A DNA stretch of 64,000 bases from an uncultured Dietzia sp. (GTDB lineage Bacteria > Actinomycetota > Actinomycetes > Mycobacteriales > Mycobacteriaceae). The DNA is taken from NCBI RefSeq assembly GCF_937873725.1, contig NZ_CALMYY010000067.1:1-64000 (forward strand), in the 5' to 3' direction. Positions 56,748 through 64,000 of this stretch are shown here, in pieces. The translations under genes and the position numbers were made by a program. The number at the start of each line of letters is the position of its first letter. Position 1 is the first letter of the stretch. The notes below the pieces were generated by a model. The model was not told the origin of the DNA. It did no database searches and saw nothing but the letters and a program-made list of their open reading frames with translations.

Positions 56748-57047
56748 TTGATCACGCTCACCGTCCTCTACGGAACCCCCGATGACGTCGAGAAGTTCGA
56801 CGCCTACTACTCGGAGACGCACATCCCCCTGGCCCGTGCGGTGCCGGGTCTCGACGACGTCAGGGTCACGCGTTTCCTGCCCGGCCCCGACGGCTCCGCC
56901 GCGGAGTACCACCTGATGGCCCAGCTGTCCTTCGCCGACGCCGATGCGATGGGAGCGGCCATGTCCACCGACGAGGGCCAGGCCCTGGCGGCGGACGTCG
57001 CGAACCTCGGCGTCACTCCCAAGATGCTCGTGGGCTCCACCGAGTAG
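56748..57047 (+). CDS. EthD-family protein (TTG start)
   Basis: A 99-residue ferredoxin-like fold protein. ITLTVLYGTPDDVEKFDAYYSETHIPLARAVPGLDDVRVTRF is the EthD signature with the family His in SETHIPLA, and YHLMAQLSFADADAMGAAMSTDEG completes it. No ATG or GTG lies near the conserved start, while TTG 56748 has AAAGGA at seven bases, so a TTG start is the best choice. EthD-like proteins act in degradation of ethers or as small oxygenases/dimer factors. Substrate unknown. Confidence 0.75.
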   Translation: MITLTVLYGTPDDVEKFDAYYSETHIPLARAVPGLDDVRVTRFLPGPDGSAAEYHLMAQLSFADADAMGAAMSTDEGQALAADVANLGVTPKMLVGSTE

Positions 57048-57065
57048 TCGCCCGACCCGCCCCCG

Positions 57066-57187
57066 GCTCGCGCGGAAACCCCGCCATGCGCGGAAACCCC
57101 GGCTTGCGCTGAAACCCCGCCATGCGCGGAAACCCGGCTTGCGCTGGCAGAATGGTCCATTCGCGCAGCCCAAGCCGGGGTTTTCCG
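57066..57187. repeat. CGGAAACCCCGGCTTGCGC repeat with inverted copy
   Basis: GCGCGGAAACCCCG(CC/GC) units appear about five times on one strand, two followed by GGCTTGCGCTG, and the inverse CCAAGCCGGGGTTTTCCG lies at 57170-57187. A large hairpin is possible. It is followed by GGGGGCGCAACC tandem repeats to about 57260. Confidence 0.65.
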
Positions 57188-57326
57188 TACCGAGAGCCAG
57201 CGCAACCCGGGGGCTCGAGCGGGGGGCGCAACCGGGGGCGCAACCGGGGGCGAGAGCCGGGGGCCGCGAACCGGGTCGGCCCAACGACGGCCTGCGGCCC
57301 GCGGCCGTGGGTACGGTGAGCCCACC

Positions 57327-58151
57327 ATGCCCCCGCCACCGTCCCCCTCCCGAGCCAGCCCCCTGGCGGTCGCCGTGTTCGGCGCAGGCGCGATCGGCGG
57401 CGCGGTGGCGCAGGCCCTCCGCCGCGGCGACGTCCCCCGCGCGCGGCTGAGCGCGGTGCTGCGCTCGAGCAGCACGCCCGCGGAGGTCGGCGCGGCCATC
57501 GCCGCCGCCGACGTGGTGGTCGAGGCCGCCGGGGTCGCCGCCGCCGAGGAGCTCATCCCGCGCGTCACCGGGGCGGGCACGGACGTGATCGTCTGCTCGT
57601 GCGGCGTGTTCGCCCGATACCGCGACCCGGGCGACCTCGTGGGGACCGGCACCGGCCGCGTCCTGGTCCCCGCCGGCGCCGTGGGCGGGCTGGACGTCCT
57701 CGCGGCGGCGGCCCGGGCCGGGACCGACGGCGCCACCCTCCGCCACGTCACCACCAAGAGCCCGTCGGCCCTCGGCGTCGACGGTCCGCTCGAGGGTCCC
57801 CGCGAGGTCTTCCGGGGCTCCGCGCGCGAGGCGGCGCTCGACTTTCCCCTCACCTCCAACGCGTCGGTCGCGCTGGCCCTGGCGACCCTCGGGCTGGACC
57901 GCACCGAGGTGGTCGTGGTGGCCGATCCCGAGGTGCGGCGCACCCGCCACGTGGTGGAGTGGCGGTCCCCGGTCGGCAGCTACCACCTGCGCTTCGAGAA
58001 CTCCCTCGACCCCGATTCCGGCGGCCGGACGTCGGCGATCACCGCGTGGTCGGTGGCCGGGGTCCTGGCCGCGATGAGCGCGGGGGTCGGCCCCGGCGTG
58101 GTGGTCGTGGGCGCGGCCGGACCGGTGGAAGGTCGCACCGCCGGGGCCTAG
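57327..58151 (+). CDS. Aspartate dehydrogenase-like (NadX/DUF108) protein
   Basis: A 274-residue Rossmann protein. The cofactor loop VAVFGAGAIGGAVAQAL opens after a Pro-rich start, and AADVVVEAAGVAAAEELIP, VPAGAVGGLDVLAAAARAG, SALGVDGPLEGPREVFRGSAREAAL and FPLTSNASVALALATLGLDRTEVVVVADPEV follow the aspartate dehydrogenase layout. The enzyme would convert aspartate to iminoaspartate for NAD synthesis or a related step. ATG chosen; preceded by a repeat-rich spacer. Followed by a 33-base gap and a small membrane protein gene. Confidence 0.78.
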   Translation: MPPPPSPSRASPLAVAVFGAGAIGGAVAQALRRGDVPRARLSAVLRSSSTPAEVGAAIAAADVVVEAAGVAAAEELIPRVTGAGTDVIVCSCGVFARYRDPGDLVGTGTGRVLVPAGAVGGLDVLAAAARAGTDGATLRHVTTKSPSALGVDGPLEGPREVFRGSAREAALDFPLTSNASVALALATLGLDRTEVVVVADPEVRRTRHVVEWRSPVGSYHLRFENSLDPDSGGRTSAITAWSVAGVLAAMSAGVGPGVVVVGAAGPVEGRTAGA

Positions 58152-58183
58152 CGTGTGGACCCCGACGACCCGAGAGGTGTCCC

Positions 58184-58447
58184 ATGACGCACGCACGACC
58201 GTCCGATCCCGACCCCGCCGGCAGCCCGGACCTCGACGGCGGCGGCTCGCCGATCGGCCCGCAGACCCCCGACTCCGACTCGACCTCCATGCAGTCCGAC
58301 AGCGGGCCGCGCACGCTCAGCCCGACCGAGCGTCAGAGCCCGACCCGGAAGAACTCCAGCACGGGCCCCGTGGTGTGGATCGTCGCCATCGTCGTCGTCC
58401 TCCTCCTCGTGGCCGGACTCGTGGGCTACCTCGTCGAGATCGGCTGA
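58184..58447 (+). CDS. Small tail-anchored membrane protein (87 residues)
   Basis: A disordered hydrophilic N-terminal region (residues 1-60, Pro/Ser/Asp-rich) ends in one membrane helix (VVWIVAIVVVLLLVAGLVGYLV). GAGAGGTGTCCC precedes the ATG. The gene sits between the aspartate dehydrogenase-like gene and a flavoprotein and may be an anchor or small regulator. Function unknown. Confidence 0.6.
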   Translation: MTHARPSDPDPAGSPDLDGGGSPIGPQTPDSDSTSMQSDSGPRTLSPTERQSPTRKNSSTGPVVWIVAIVVVLLLVAGLVGYLVEIG

Positions 58448-58450
58448 ACG

Positions 58451-59662
58451 GTGTCCACCGCGTTCGACACCGCGTTCGACACCGTGATCGTCGGCGGCGG
58501 CAACGCCGGCGTCTCCCTGGCGGCGCGCCTGCGCCGGGACGGCCTGGAGGGCATCGCGCTGATCGACCCGAGCCCGGTCCACCGCTACCGGCCGATGCTC
58601 AACTACGCCGCGGCCGGCGCGGCGCGGATGGGCCGGTACGAGCGGTCGATGCACAGCGTCGTCCCCGACGGGGTCGAGTACCTCCCGTACGCGGCGACGG
58701 CGGTGGACCCCGGCGCCCGGACCGTCACGATCGACCCGCGCGGCACCGGCGGGCCCGGCGGCTCCGACACCGTCGGCTACCGCTCCCTGGTGCTGTGCCC
58801 CGGCCTCGTGCCGCGCTGGGACGCGATCCCCGGCCTGGACGAGGCCTACCGGGACGGCTGGGCGGTCTCGGCGCACGTCCCCGAATACGCCGGTCGCGCG
58901 TGCGCCGCGCTGGTCCGCGAGCGCGAGGGGACCGTGGTGTTCTCGATCCCGCCCGAGCCCGCGTCGTGCGGCGGCACCGTGCTCAAGGCGGCGTTCCTGG
59001 CGTGCGATTCGTGGCGACGGGCGGGGGTGCTCGACCGCATCGACGTGCACCTGGTGACCCCGTTCCGCGGGCTGCTCGGCCTGGAACCGGCGGACTCCCG
59101 GCTGCGGCCGTTCGTCGACGAGTACGGCATCACGGTCCACGAGCGGTCCCGGGTCTCCGCGGTGGATCACCGCGCCCGCACCGTCCGGCTGGACGGCCCG
59201 GGCACCGCGGCGATCGCCCACGTGGACCTGGCCTACGTCCCCCCGCCGAGCCGCGCGCCGCGGTTCGTGGCCGAGTCCGGATTGTCCGACGGGGGCCACG
59301 CCGGGCTCGTCGGGGTGGACCCCGGGACCCTGCGCCACACCCGCGCCGACTCGGTGTGGGGCCTGGGCGACGCGGCGACCGTGGGCACCCGCCCGTCGGG
59401 CGGCGCCCTGCGCGCGCAGGTCGGGGTGGTGGCCGACGACCTGCGCGCGGGGGGAGCGTCCGCACCATACGACGGCTACACGGTCATCCCGATCGCGGTG
59501 AGCCGTGACCGGCTGATGCTGGCCGAGCACGACCGGGACGGGCTGCCCGCCCCGACGGTCCGCGGGCTCGACCTGACCGTGCCGCGGCGCGCGACCTACG
59601 CGTTCGACCGGTACGTGCTCCCGGTGGTCTACTTCCGCAGGCTGCTGCGCGGGCGGGTCTGA
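58451..59662 (+). CDS. Pyridine-nucleotide/sulfide:quinone-type FAD oxidoreductase
   Basis: A 403-residue two-dinucleotide-fold flavoprotein. The FAD loop is VIVGGGNAGVSLAARL (13-28); the C-terminal FAD block is VWGLGDAATVGTRPSGGALRAQVGVVADDL. Two cysteines (ASCGGTVLKAAFLACDSW) lie where SQR-like enzymes carry redox cysteines, so a sulfide:quinone or NDH-2-like reaction to menaquinone is plausible. GTG start four bases after the previous stop. The 3' end overlaps the convergent TetR gene by 34 bases. Confidence 0.83.
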   Translation: MSTAFDTAFDTVIVGGGNAGVSLAARLRRDGLEGIALIDPSPVHRYRPMLNYAAAGAARMGRYERSMHSVVPDGVEYLPYAATAVDPGARTVTIDPRGTGGPGGSDTVGYRSLVLCPGLVPRWDAIPGLDEAYRDGWAVSAHVPEYAGRACAALVREREGTVVFSIPPEPASCGGTVLKAAFLACDSWRRAGVLDRIDVHLVTPFRGLLGLEPADSRLRPFVDEYGITVHERSRVSAVDHRARTVRLDGPGTAAIAHVDLAYVPPPSRAPRFVAESGLSDGGHAGLVGVDPGTLRHTRADSVWGLGDAATVGTRPSGGALRAQVGVVADDLRAGGASAPYDGYTVIPIAVSRDRLMLAEHDRDGLPAPTVRGLDLTVPRRATYAFDRYVLPVVYFRRLLRGRV

Positions 59663-60333
59663 TCCGCCGGCCCGCGCAGCGCGGCCTCGATCATGACGTA
59701 CAGGTGCGCCACCACCTGCTCGAAATCCGCGTTGACCACGGCGTTGCCGGCGTCCCGGCGGTCCTCGTACACGGCCAGCGCCCCGGTGAACATCTGGGTG
59801 GCCAGGTCGATGCGCTCAAAGGCGACCCGCCGCGGGAGGTGTGAGAGCACGTCGATCAGGCGCACCACCACGTCGTCCATGGCGGTCCGCAGCTTGGCCT
59901 CCGGGATCCCGGGAGCCATGACCGGCCCCACCCGCTGCAGGAAGCGCGCGTAGTGCCTGGCGTCGGGCTGGGAGCGGAGGAGGTCGACGATCGGCTCGAA
60001 GAGCACCCACACGAGCGTGGCCAGATCGGCGCCCAGGCCCTCCTCGTCGATCCTCACCAGCCGCTCCCTGCGGTCCGCGTCGAGCTGCACCAGCCGGCGG
60101 CGCAGCACCTGCAGGATGAGCCCGTCCCGGCTGCCGAAGTGGTACTGGACGGCCGAGTTGTTGCGCTGCCCGGCGGCCGTCGCGACGTCGCGCATCGACA
60201 CCGCGTCCAGGCCCCGCTCGCCGATCAGCCGCTCGGCGATCTCGATCATCGCGGACTTGGGGTCCCTGCTCTCGCCGGACGCCGTCCCACCGGACGCCGT
60301 CGCGTCCCGTGCTCCCGCGTTCGTCGTGTCCAC
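59629..60333 (-). CDS. TetR family transcriptional regulator
   Basis: A 234-residue regulator. After a 25-residue disordered N-terminus, the HTH reads MIEIAERLIGERGLDAVSMRDVATAAGQRNNSAVQYHFGSRDGLI, the TetR signature. The C-terminal ligand-binding domain is helical (FLQRVGPVMAPGIPEAKLRTAM). GTG start lies 20 bases beyond the dppC-like stop codon on the same strand, so it is probably the last gene of the importer operon and may control it. The gene end overlaps the flavoprotein gene tail. Confidence 0.88.
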   Translation of the reverse strand: MDTTNAGARDATASGGTASGESRDPKSAMIEIAERLIGERGLDAVSMRDVATAAGQRNNSAVQYHFGSRDGLILQVLRRRLVQLDADRRERLVRIDEEGLGADLATLVWVLFEPIVDLLRSQPDARHYARFLQRVGPVMAPGIPEAKLRTAMDDVVVRLIDVLSHLPRRVAFERIDLATQMFTGALAVYEDRRDAGNAVVNADFEQVVAHLYVMIEAALRGPADQTRPRSSLRK

Positions 60334-60352
60334 CCGGTCCTCCTCGTCCGCG

Positions 60353-61273
60353 TCAGATCTTGGCCGTGCCGGGGCTCCACTTCCGGCCCGCCGCCTCGCC
60401 CAACTGGTTGAGGCTGAGCACGGTCAGGAACAGCACGAACGCCGGGATCCCGACGAGCTGCGGGTCCCGCTGGAAGTTGGACTGCCCGGCACTGATCATG
60501 TTGCCCCATGTCGGTTCCGGCCTCGGAATGCTCAGCCCCAGGTAGCTCAGCGAGGCCTCCGCCACGATGAGCACGGCGATGAGCATGAAGCTGTAGGAGA
60601 AGACCGGCTGGACGATGTTCGGGGTGACCTCGCGGAGCATGATCCGCAGCTCCCCGGCCCCGAGCGAGCGGGCCGCGGTGACGAACTCCCGGCCCGCGAA
60701 GCCCATCGCGTTGGCCCGCACGAGCCGCGTGTAGGACGGCACCACCATGATCCCCAGCGCCAGCGTGACGTTGGGGAGCGTCGGGTCGAGCACGGTGACG
60801 ATCGCGATGAGCAGGATGAGCGAGGGGAACGCCAGCAGGGTGTCGGTGAGGATCGAGACGACCCGGTCGGTCCAGCCGCCCCGGTACCCGGCCACCAGCC
60901 CGAGCGCGCCGCCGATCAGCGCGCCGACCAGCACCCCGCCGATGCCCACCACCAGCGAGACCCGCGCCCCGTAGAGCAGTCCGCCCAGGATGTCCAGGCC
61001 CTGTCCGTCGGTGCCGAGGGGGTGGGCCGAGAAGAGGTCGGGCGGGAGGGTCGACGCTGTCGTCAGCGAGAGGGACGGGTCGCGGGCCTCGCCGAGCGGC
61101 AGGAAGTCCACGACGAGCGCGCCCAGCACGATGAGGATCGTCCACGCGAGGGCCAGGGCGGTGCCGAGCCCGGCCAGCCGCGGCAGCCGGGGGCGTCGGC
61201 GCCGTGCGGCGGGGTCGGCGGGGGCGGCCGCGGAGTCCGGGGTTGCGGGGCGGGTCGGAGCGATGTCAGCCAC
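60353..61273 (-). CDS. ABC importer permease, DppC/OppC type
   Basis: A 306-residue permease. The N-terminus is Pro/Ala-rich, then WTILIVLGALVVDFLPLG. HPLGTDGQGLDILGGLLYGARVSLVVGIGGVLVGALIGG is the family HPLGTDxxGRD block, and FVTAARSLGAGELRIMLREVTPNIVQPV is the EAA loop that contacts the ATPase. Five or six helices. The start overlaps the DppB-like stop by eight bases. Dipeptide, oligopeptide or nickel would fit. No substrate-binding protein is seen in the window. Confidence 0.92.
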   Translation of the reverse strand: MADIAPTRPATPDSAAAPADPAARRRRPRLPRLAGLGTALALAWTILIVLGALVVDFLPLGEARDPSLSLTTASTLPPDLFSAHPLGTDGQGLDILGGLLYGARVSLVVGIGGVLVGALIGGALGLVAGYRGGWTDRVVSILTDTLLAFPSLILLIAIVTVLDPTLPNVTLALGIMVVPSYTRLVRANAMGFAGREFVTAARSLGAGELRIMLREVTPNIVQPVFSYSFMLIAVLIVAEASLSYLGLSIPRPEPTWGNMISAGQSNFQRDPQLVGIPAFVLFLTVLSLNQLGEAAGRKWSPGTAKI

Positions 61274-62384
61274 GGCGGAGCCTCGGGTCGATCAGAGCGT
61301 AGGTGACGTCCACGATCATGTTGACCAGGACGTAGAAGACGGCGATCACCAGGACCCCGCCCAGGACCACGGGCAGGTTGTCGTTCTGCACGGCGTCGAC
61401 GATCATGCTGCCCATGCCGGGGAGGTTGAACAGGCGCTCGACCACCACGGTCCCGCCGATGAGCCGGCCGAGGCTGATCCCGGCGAGCGTGATGATGGAG
61501 ATGGTCGACGGCCGCAGCGCCTCCGCGACCAGGACGTGGCCGGTGGGCATGCCCTTGGCGCGGGCCGAGAGGACGAAGTCCTGCTGCAGGGTGGCGATCA
61601 TGTCGGTCCGCAGGACGCGGGTGAAGATCGCCACCTCCATGAGCGCGAGCGTGATCGCCGGCAGCGCGATGCTGCGCAGGTTCTCCCCCAGCCCCTCGGC
61701 CAGCGGCGCGTATCCCTGCCGCGGGAACTCGGGCAGGAACAGCGCCGCCAGGGCCAGGACCGCGCCCACGGCGAGCCCGCTGAGCAGGGCCCGGCCCCAC
61801 ATCACCCCGGGCGAACCTCGGTTGCCGCGCCGTCCGATCGGGGACAGGGCCACGAGCAGTCCGATCACCACCGCGGCCCCCAGGATCAGCTGCTGCGCCA
61901 GCGAGTGGTTGAACACGAAGAGGTAGATCAGCAGCAGCCCGGCCACGAAGCTGGGCACCGAGATGAACGCGAACGCCACGAGCGAGGCGACCTGGTCGAA
62001 CACGCCGCCGCGCCGGTAGGCCGACCACACCGCGACGGGCACCGCGATCGCCAGCGACAGGATGATCGACAGGAACGCGAGCTGCATGGTCACGGGCAGC
62101 GCGTTGCCGATCATCTCGATCACGGGCTGGTTGGGCGGGATGAGCGAGTTCCCCAGGTCGCCGGACGCCAGCCCGCCGGCCCAGTCGGCGAACCGGCTGG
62201 CCACGGGCTCGTCCAGGCCCATCTCCTCCCGGGCCAACTGGTACTGCTCGGCGGTGGCCCCCGGGCCGACAGCCGACGCCGCGGAGTCCCCCGGCACCGC
62301 CTCCATGAGGAAGAAGGCGCCGGTCGCGGCGAGGACGACGACGACGAGCGCGTGGAGTGCGCGTTCGCCAATGAACCTGAGCAC
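61266..62384 (-). CDS. ABC importer permease, DppB/OppB type
   Basis: A 372-residue permease. VLRFIGERALHALVVVVLAATGAFFLMEAVPGD is the OppB/DppB N-terminus; FVLSARAKGMPTGHVLVAEALRPSTISIITLAG is the EAA loop, and VVERLFNLPGMGSMIVDAVQNDNLPVV closes the family. It is longer than most because of an insertion around residues 170-225 (ILGAAVVIGLLVALSPIGRRGNRG) that may add helices. GTG start with GGAGGGT upstream. Divergent from the ATPase genes. Confidence 0.92.
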   Translation of the reverse strand: MLRFIGERALHALVVVVLAATGAFFLMEAVPGDSAASAVGPGATAEQYQLAREEMGLDEPVASRFADWAGGLASGDLGNSLIPPNQPVIEMIGNALPVTMQLAFLSIILSLAIAVPVAVWSAYRRGGVFDQVASLVAFAFISVPSFVAGLLLIYLFVFNHSLAQQLILGAAVVIGLLVALSPIGRRGNRGSPGVMWGRALLSGLAVGAVLALAALFLPEFPRQGYAPLAEGLGENLRSIALPAITLALMEVAIFTRVLRTDMIATLQQDFVLSARAKGMPTGHVLVAEALRPSTISIITLAGISLGRLIGGTVVVERLFNLPGMGSMIVDAVQNDNLPVVLGGVLVIAVFYVLVNMIVDVTYALIDPRLRRG

Positions 62385-62409
62385 GTAGGGGACCCTCCGT
62401 CTGGGACGC

Positions 62410-62438
62410 GGACTGTGAGAACACACGGACTGTGAGAA
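62410..62438. repeat. Direct repeat GGACTGTGAGAA
   Basis: Two exact 12-base copies at 62410-62421 and 62427-62438 (17-bp period), just upstream of the permease operon start in the divergent spacer; possible regulator half-sites. Confidence 0.6.
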
Positions 62439-62465
62439 ACCGCATGAGGCGGTTACTTAAAAGTC

Positions 62466-62494
62466 TTGACGTGGCCACACTATGCCGTGATACT
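62466..62494 (+). promoter_or_regulatory. Candidate sigma-70-type promoter for the ATPase genes
   Basis: TTGACG (62466-62471), a 17-base spacer and GATACT (62489-62494) in an AT-richer stretch, reading toward the ATPase genes. Confidence 0.45.
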
Positions 62495-62556
62495 CGTCAC
62501 AGCAAGAGGGATTAAGTAGATGACTTAGCCCGGATGACTACCGCCAGGAGGCCAGC

Positions 62557-63618
62557 ATCGCCGCCGCACTGCTCGAGGTCCGGGACCTCCGCACGCACAT
62601 CGACACGCCCTCCGGTCGGATCACCCCGGTCGACGGTGTCGACATGACCGTGCGCCGCGGCGAGACCATCGGCATCGTCGGCGAGTCCGGTTCCGGCAAG
62701 TCGATGCTCGTGCGGTCGATCATGGGGATCGCCCCCACCACCGCCCGGGTGGATCCCACCTCGTCCGTCCGGTTCGACGGCCGGGACGTCCTGAGCCTGT
62801 CCCAGCGCGAGGCGCAGGGCTTCTGGGGCCGCGAGATCGCCATGGTCTTCCAGGACCCGCTCACCTCCCTCAACCCCATCCGGACCATCGGGCGCCAGAT
62901 CACGGACCCGCTGCGGCACCACCTGGGACTGAACCGGCGGGCGGCCGCGGACCGGGCTGTCGAACTGCTCGAGCGGGTCCGGATCCCGTCGCCCCGCAGC
63001 CGCCTGGGCGAGTACCCGCACCAGCTCTCGGGCGGCATGCGCCAGCGGGTCGGCATCGCGATCGCGCTGTCCTGCTCGCCCAAGCTGCTGATCGCCGACG
63101 AGCCCACCACCGCCCTGGACGTGACGGTGCAGCACGAGATCCTGGACCTGCTGCACGCGCTGCAGGCCGACGGCGACATGGCGATGATCCTCGTGAGCCA
63201 CGACCTCGCGGTGGTCTCGCAGCACACGGACCGGATCGGGGTCATGTACGCCGGCCGCTTCCTCGAGGTGGGCGACACGCGCGCCCTGCTCGACGAGCCC
63301 GCGCACCCGTACACCGGGGCGCTGCTGGACTCCATCCCGCGGCCCGACCTGCCCCCGCACACCATGCTCACCGTGATCGAGGGGCGCCCGCCGGACCTGC
63401 GGGCGATGCCGCCGGGATGCCGCTTCGCCCCCAGGTGCCCACGGGTGGCCGAGGACTGCCTCGTCGTCGACCCCCCTCTCGCGGACCTGGACCGCGCCAC
63501 CGACACCGACCGCGCCACCGACACCGACCCCGGCACCGTCCCCGGTCCGGTCCACCGCGTCGGCTGCCTCCACCCCACCGTCCCCGCCCTCCCCCTGCCC
63601 GGCGGTGAGGCGTCATGA
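62557..63618 (+). CDS. ABC importer ATPase, DppD/OppD type (start unclear)
   Basis: The first ATPase of a peptide/nickel importer. LLEVRDLRTHIDTPSGRITPVDGV is the conserved N-terminus, then Walker A GESGSGKS, Q-loop VFQDPLTSLNP, LSGGMRQRVGIAIALS, Walker B LLIADEPTTALDV and the OppD C-terminal CRFAPRCPRVAEDC cluster. The frame has no ATG, GTG or TTG between the stop at 62521 and ATG 62644, which would remove the conserved first strand. ATC 62557 has AGGAGG five bases upstream and CTG 62569 is also possible; an ATG at 62534 is one frame off, suggesting a frameshift or a non-standard start. Confidence 0.85.
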   Translation: MAAALLEVRDLRTHIDTPSGRITPVDGVDMTVRRGETIGIVGESGSGKSMLVRSIMGIAPTTARVDPTSSVRFDGRDVLSLSQREAQGFWGREIAMVFQDPLTSLNPIRTIGRQITDPLRHHLGLNRRAAADRAVELLERVRIPSPRSRLGEYPHQLSGGMRQRVGIAIALSCSPKLLIADEPTTALDVTVQHEILDLLHALQADGDMAMILVSHDLAVVSQHTDRIGVMYAGRFLEVGDTRALLDEPAHPYTGALLDSIPRPDLPPHTMLTVIEGRPPDLRAMPPGCRFAPRCPRVAEDCLVVDPPLADLDRATDTDRATDTDPGTVPGPVHRVGCLHPTVPALPLPGGEAS

Positions 63619-64000
63619 CCGGCGCGACCCCGGACGTCGCCGCGTCCCCGTCGGAGCCGACCGGCACGGGGCCCGGCCGAGCCCCCGACGCCAGACTCGT
63701 CGTGGAGAACGTCACGGTGGAGTACCGGACCCGGAAGGGCACGGTCCACGCCGTCACCGACGTCTCCCTCGACGTCCCCCGCGGCACCACGCTCGCCCTG
63801 GTGGGCGAGTCCGGGTGCGGCAAGTCCAGCCTCGGCCGGGCGATGCTCCAGCTCCCCCGCCCCACCTCGGGGCGGGTGATGGTGGACGGCACCGACCTGT
63901 GTTCCCTGTCCGGCGCGGCGCTCAAGCGGGCCCGCAAGTCCATCCAGATGGTGTTCCAGGACCCCGTCTCCTCCCTCAACCCGCGCCGCAGGGTCCGGGA
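63615..64000 (+). CDS. ABC importer ATPase, DppF/OppF type, cut by window end
   Basis: The second ATPase of the importer. About 128 residues are present: a 25-residue disordered start, LVVENVTVEYRTRKGTVHAVTDVSLDVPRG, Walker A GESGCGKS (typical of OppF), and the Q-loop MVFQDPVSSLNPRRRVR at the edge. The ATG overlaps the previous stop (ATGA), so the two ATPases are coupled. The rest lies beyond the window. Confidence 0.9.
   Translation, partial: MTGATPDVAASPSEPTGTGPGRAPDARLVVENVTVEYRTRKGTVHAVTDVSLDVPRGTTLALVGESGCGKSSLGRAMLQLPRPTSGRVMVDGTDLCSLSGAALKRARKSIQMVFQDPVSSLNPRRRVR

Overview
The window is very GC-rich, uses many GTG starts, has genes packed with 4-base start/stop overlaps, and contains a menaquinone gene set in the order known from mycobacteria (menD, a small membrane protein, the mannosyltransferase mgtA, menG). 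Together with a wax-ester synthase/DGAT, a fused cysNC, candidate leaderless starts and mycothiol-transferase-like DinB proteins, this points to a mycolic-acid actinobacterium (Mycobacteriales). Dietzia or a relative is plausible, but the genus cannot be fixed from sequence alone.

Layout. 1-5,113: menG (partial), mgtA, a DUF3592-like membrane protein, menD and a WYL regulator, all on the minus strand. 5,207-8,610: two DinB-fold proteins, a WS/DGAT acyltransferase and a flavin reductase. 8,977-13,295: menC, menB, menE and menA, so most of the route from isochorismate to menaquinone is here (menF and menH are not seen). 13,299-17,521: four secreted, low-complexity or Ig-like proteins of unknown role. 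17,680-20,993: a MacB-type ABC exporter, followed by a putative lipoprotein and small membrane proteins. 22,539-30,821: a low-molecular-weight phosphatase, an enoyl-CoA hydratase, a 44-residue Cys-rich protein behind a CsoR-like operator, and the dTDP-rhamnose genes rmlC and rmlB-rmlA-rmlD plus a YdcF protein joined by GTGA overlaps. 30,832-32,988: two tandem YihY/BrkB membrane proteins.

33,149-39,445 is an accessory block with visibly lower GC. It holds a putative SPFH/band-7-like protein divergent from an acidic small protein, a HerA/DUF87-type ATPase and a polytopic membrane protein ending in a short, apparently truncated beta-propeller. No characterised system with this composition is recognised; it is the best candidate for something undescribed.

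39,492-45,184 is sulfur metabolism: cysQ, an Rrf2 regulator, a TauE-type exporter, cysNC and cysD, with a 20-bp palindrome in front of cysD. 45,355-50,898: an IclR regulator, then an AcoR-like regulator, aldehyde dehydrogenase and Zn alcohol dehydrogenase that form a catabolic unit. 51,085-59,662: two short-chain dehydrogenases (one behind a TPP riboswitch), a cholesterol-oxidase-like GMC enzyme, and several small or redox proteins. 59,629-64,000: a dipeptide/nickel-type ABC importer with permeases plus a TetR gene on the minus strand and the two ATPases on the plus strand, the second cut by the window edge.

No rRNA, tRNA, CRISPR array, integrase or transposase was recognised. Several intergenic regions carry inverted or direct repeats that recur within the window.
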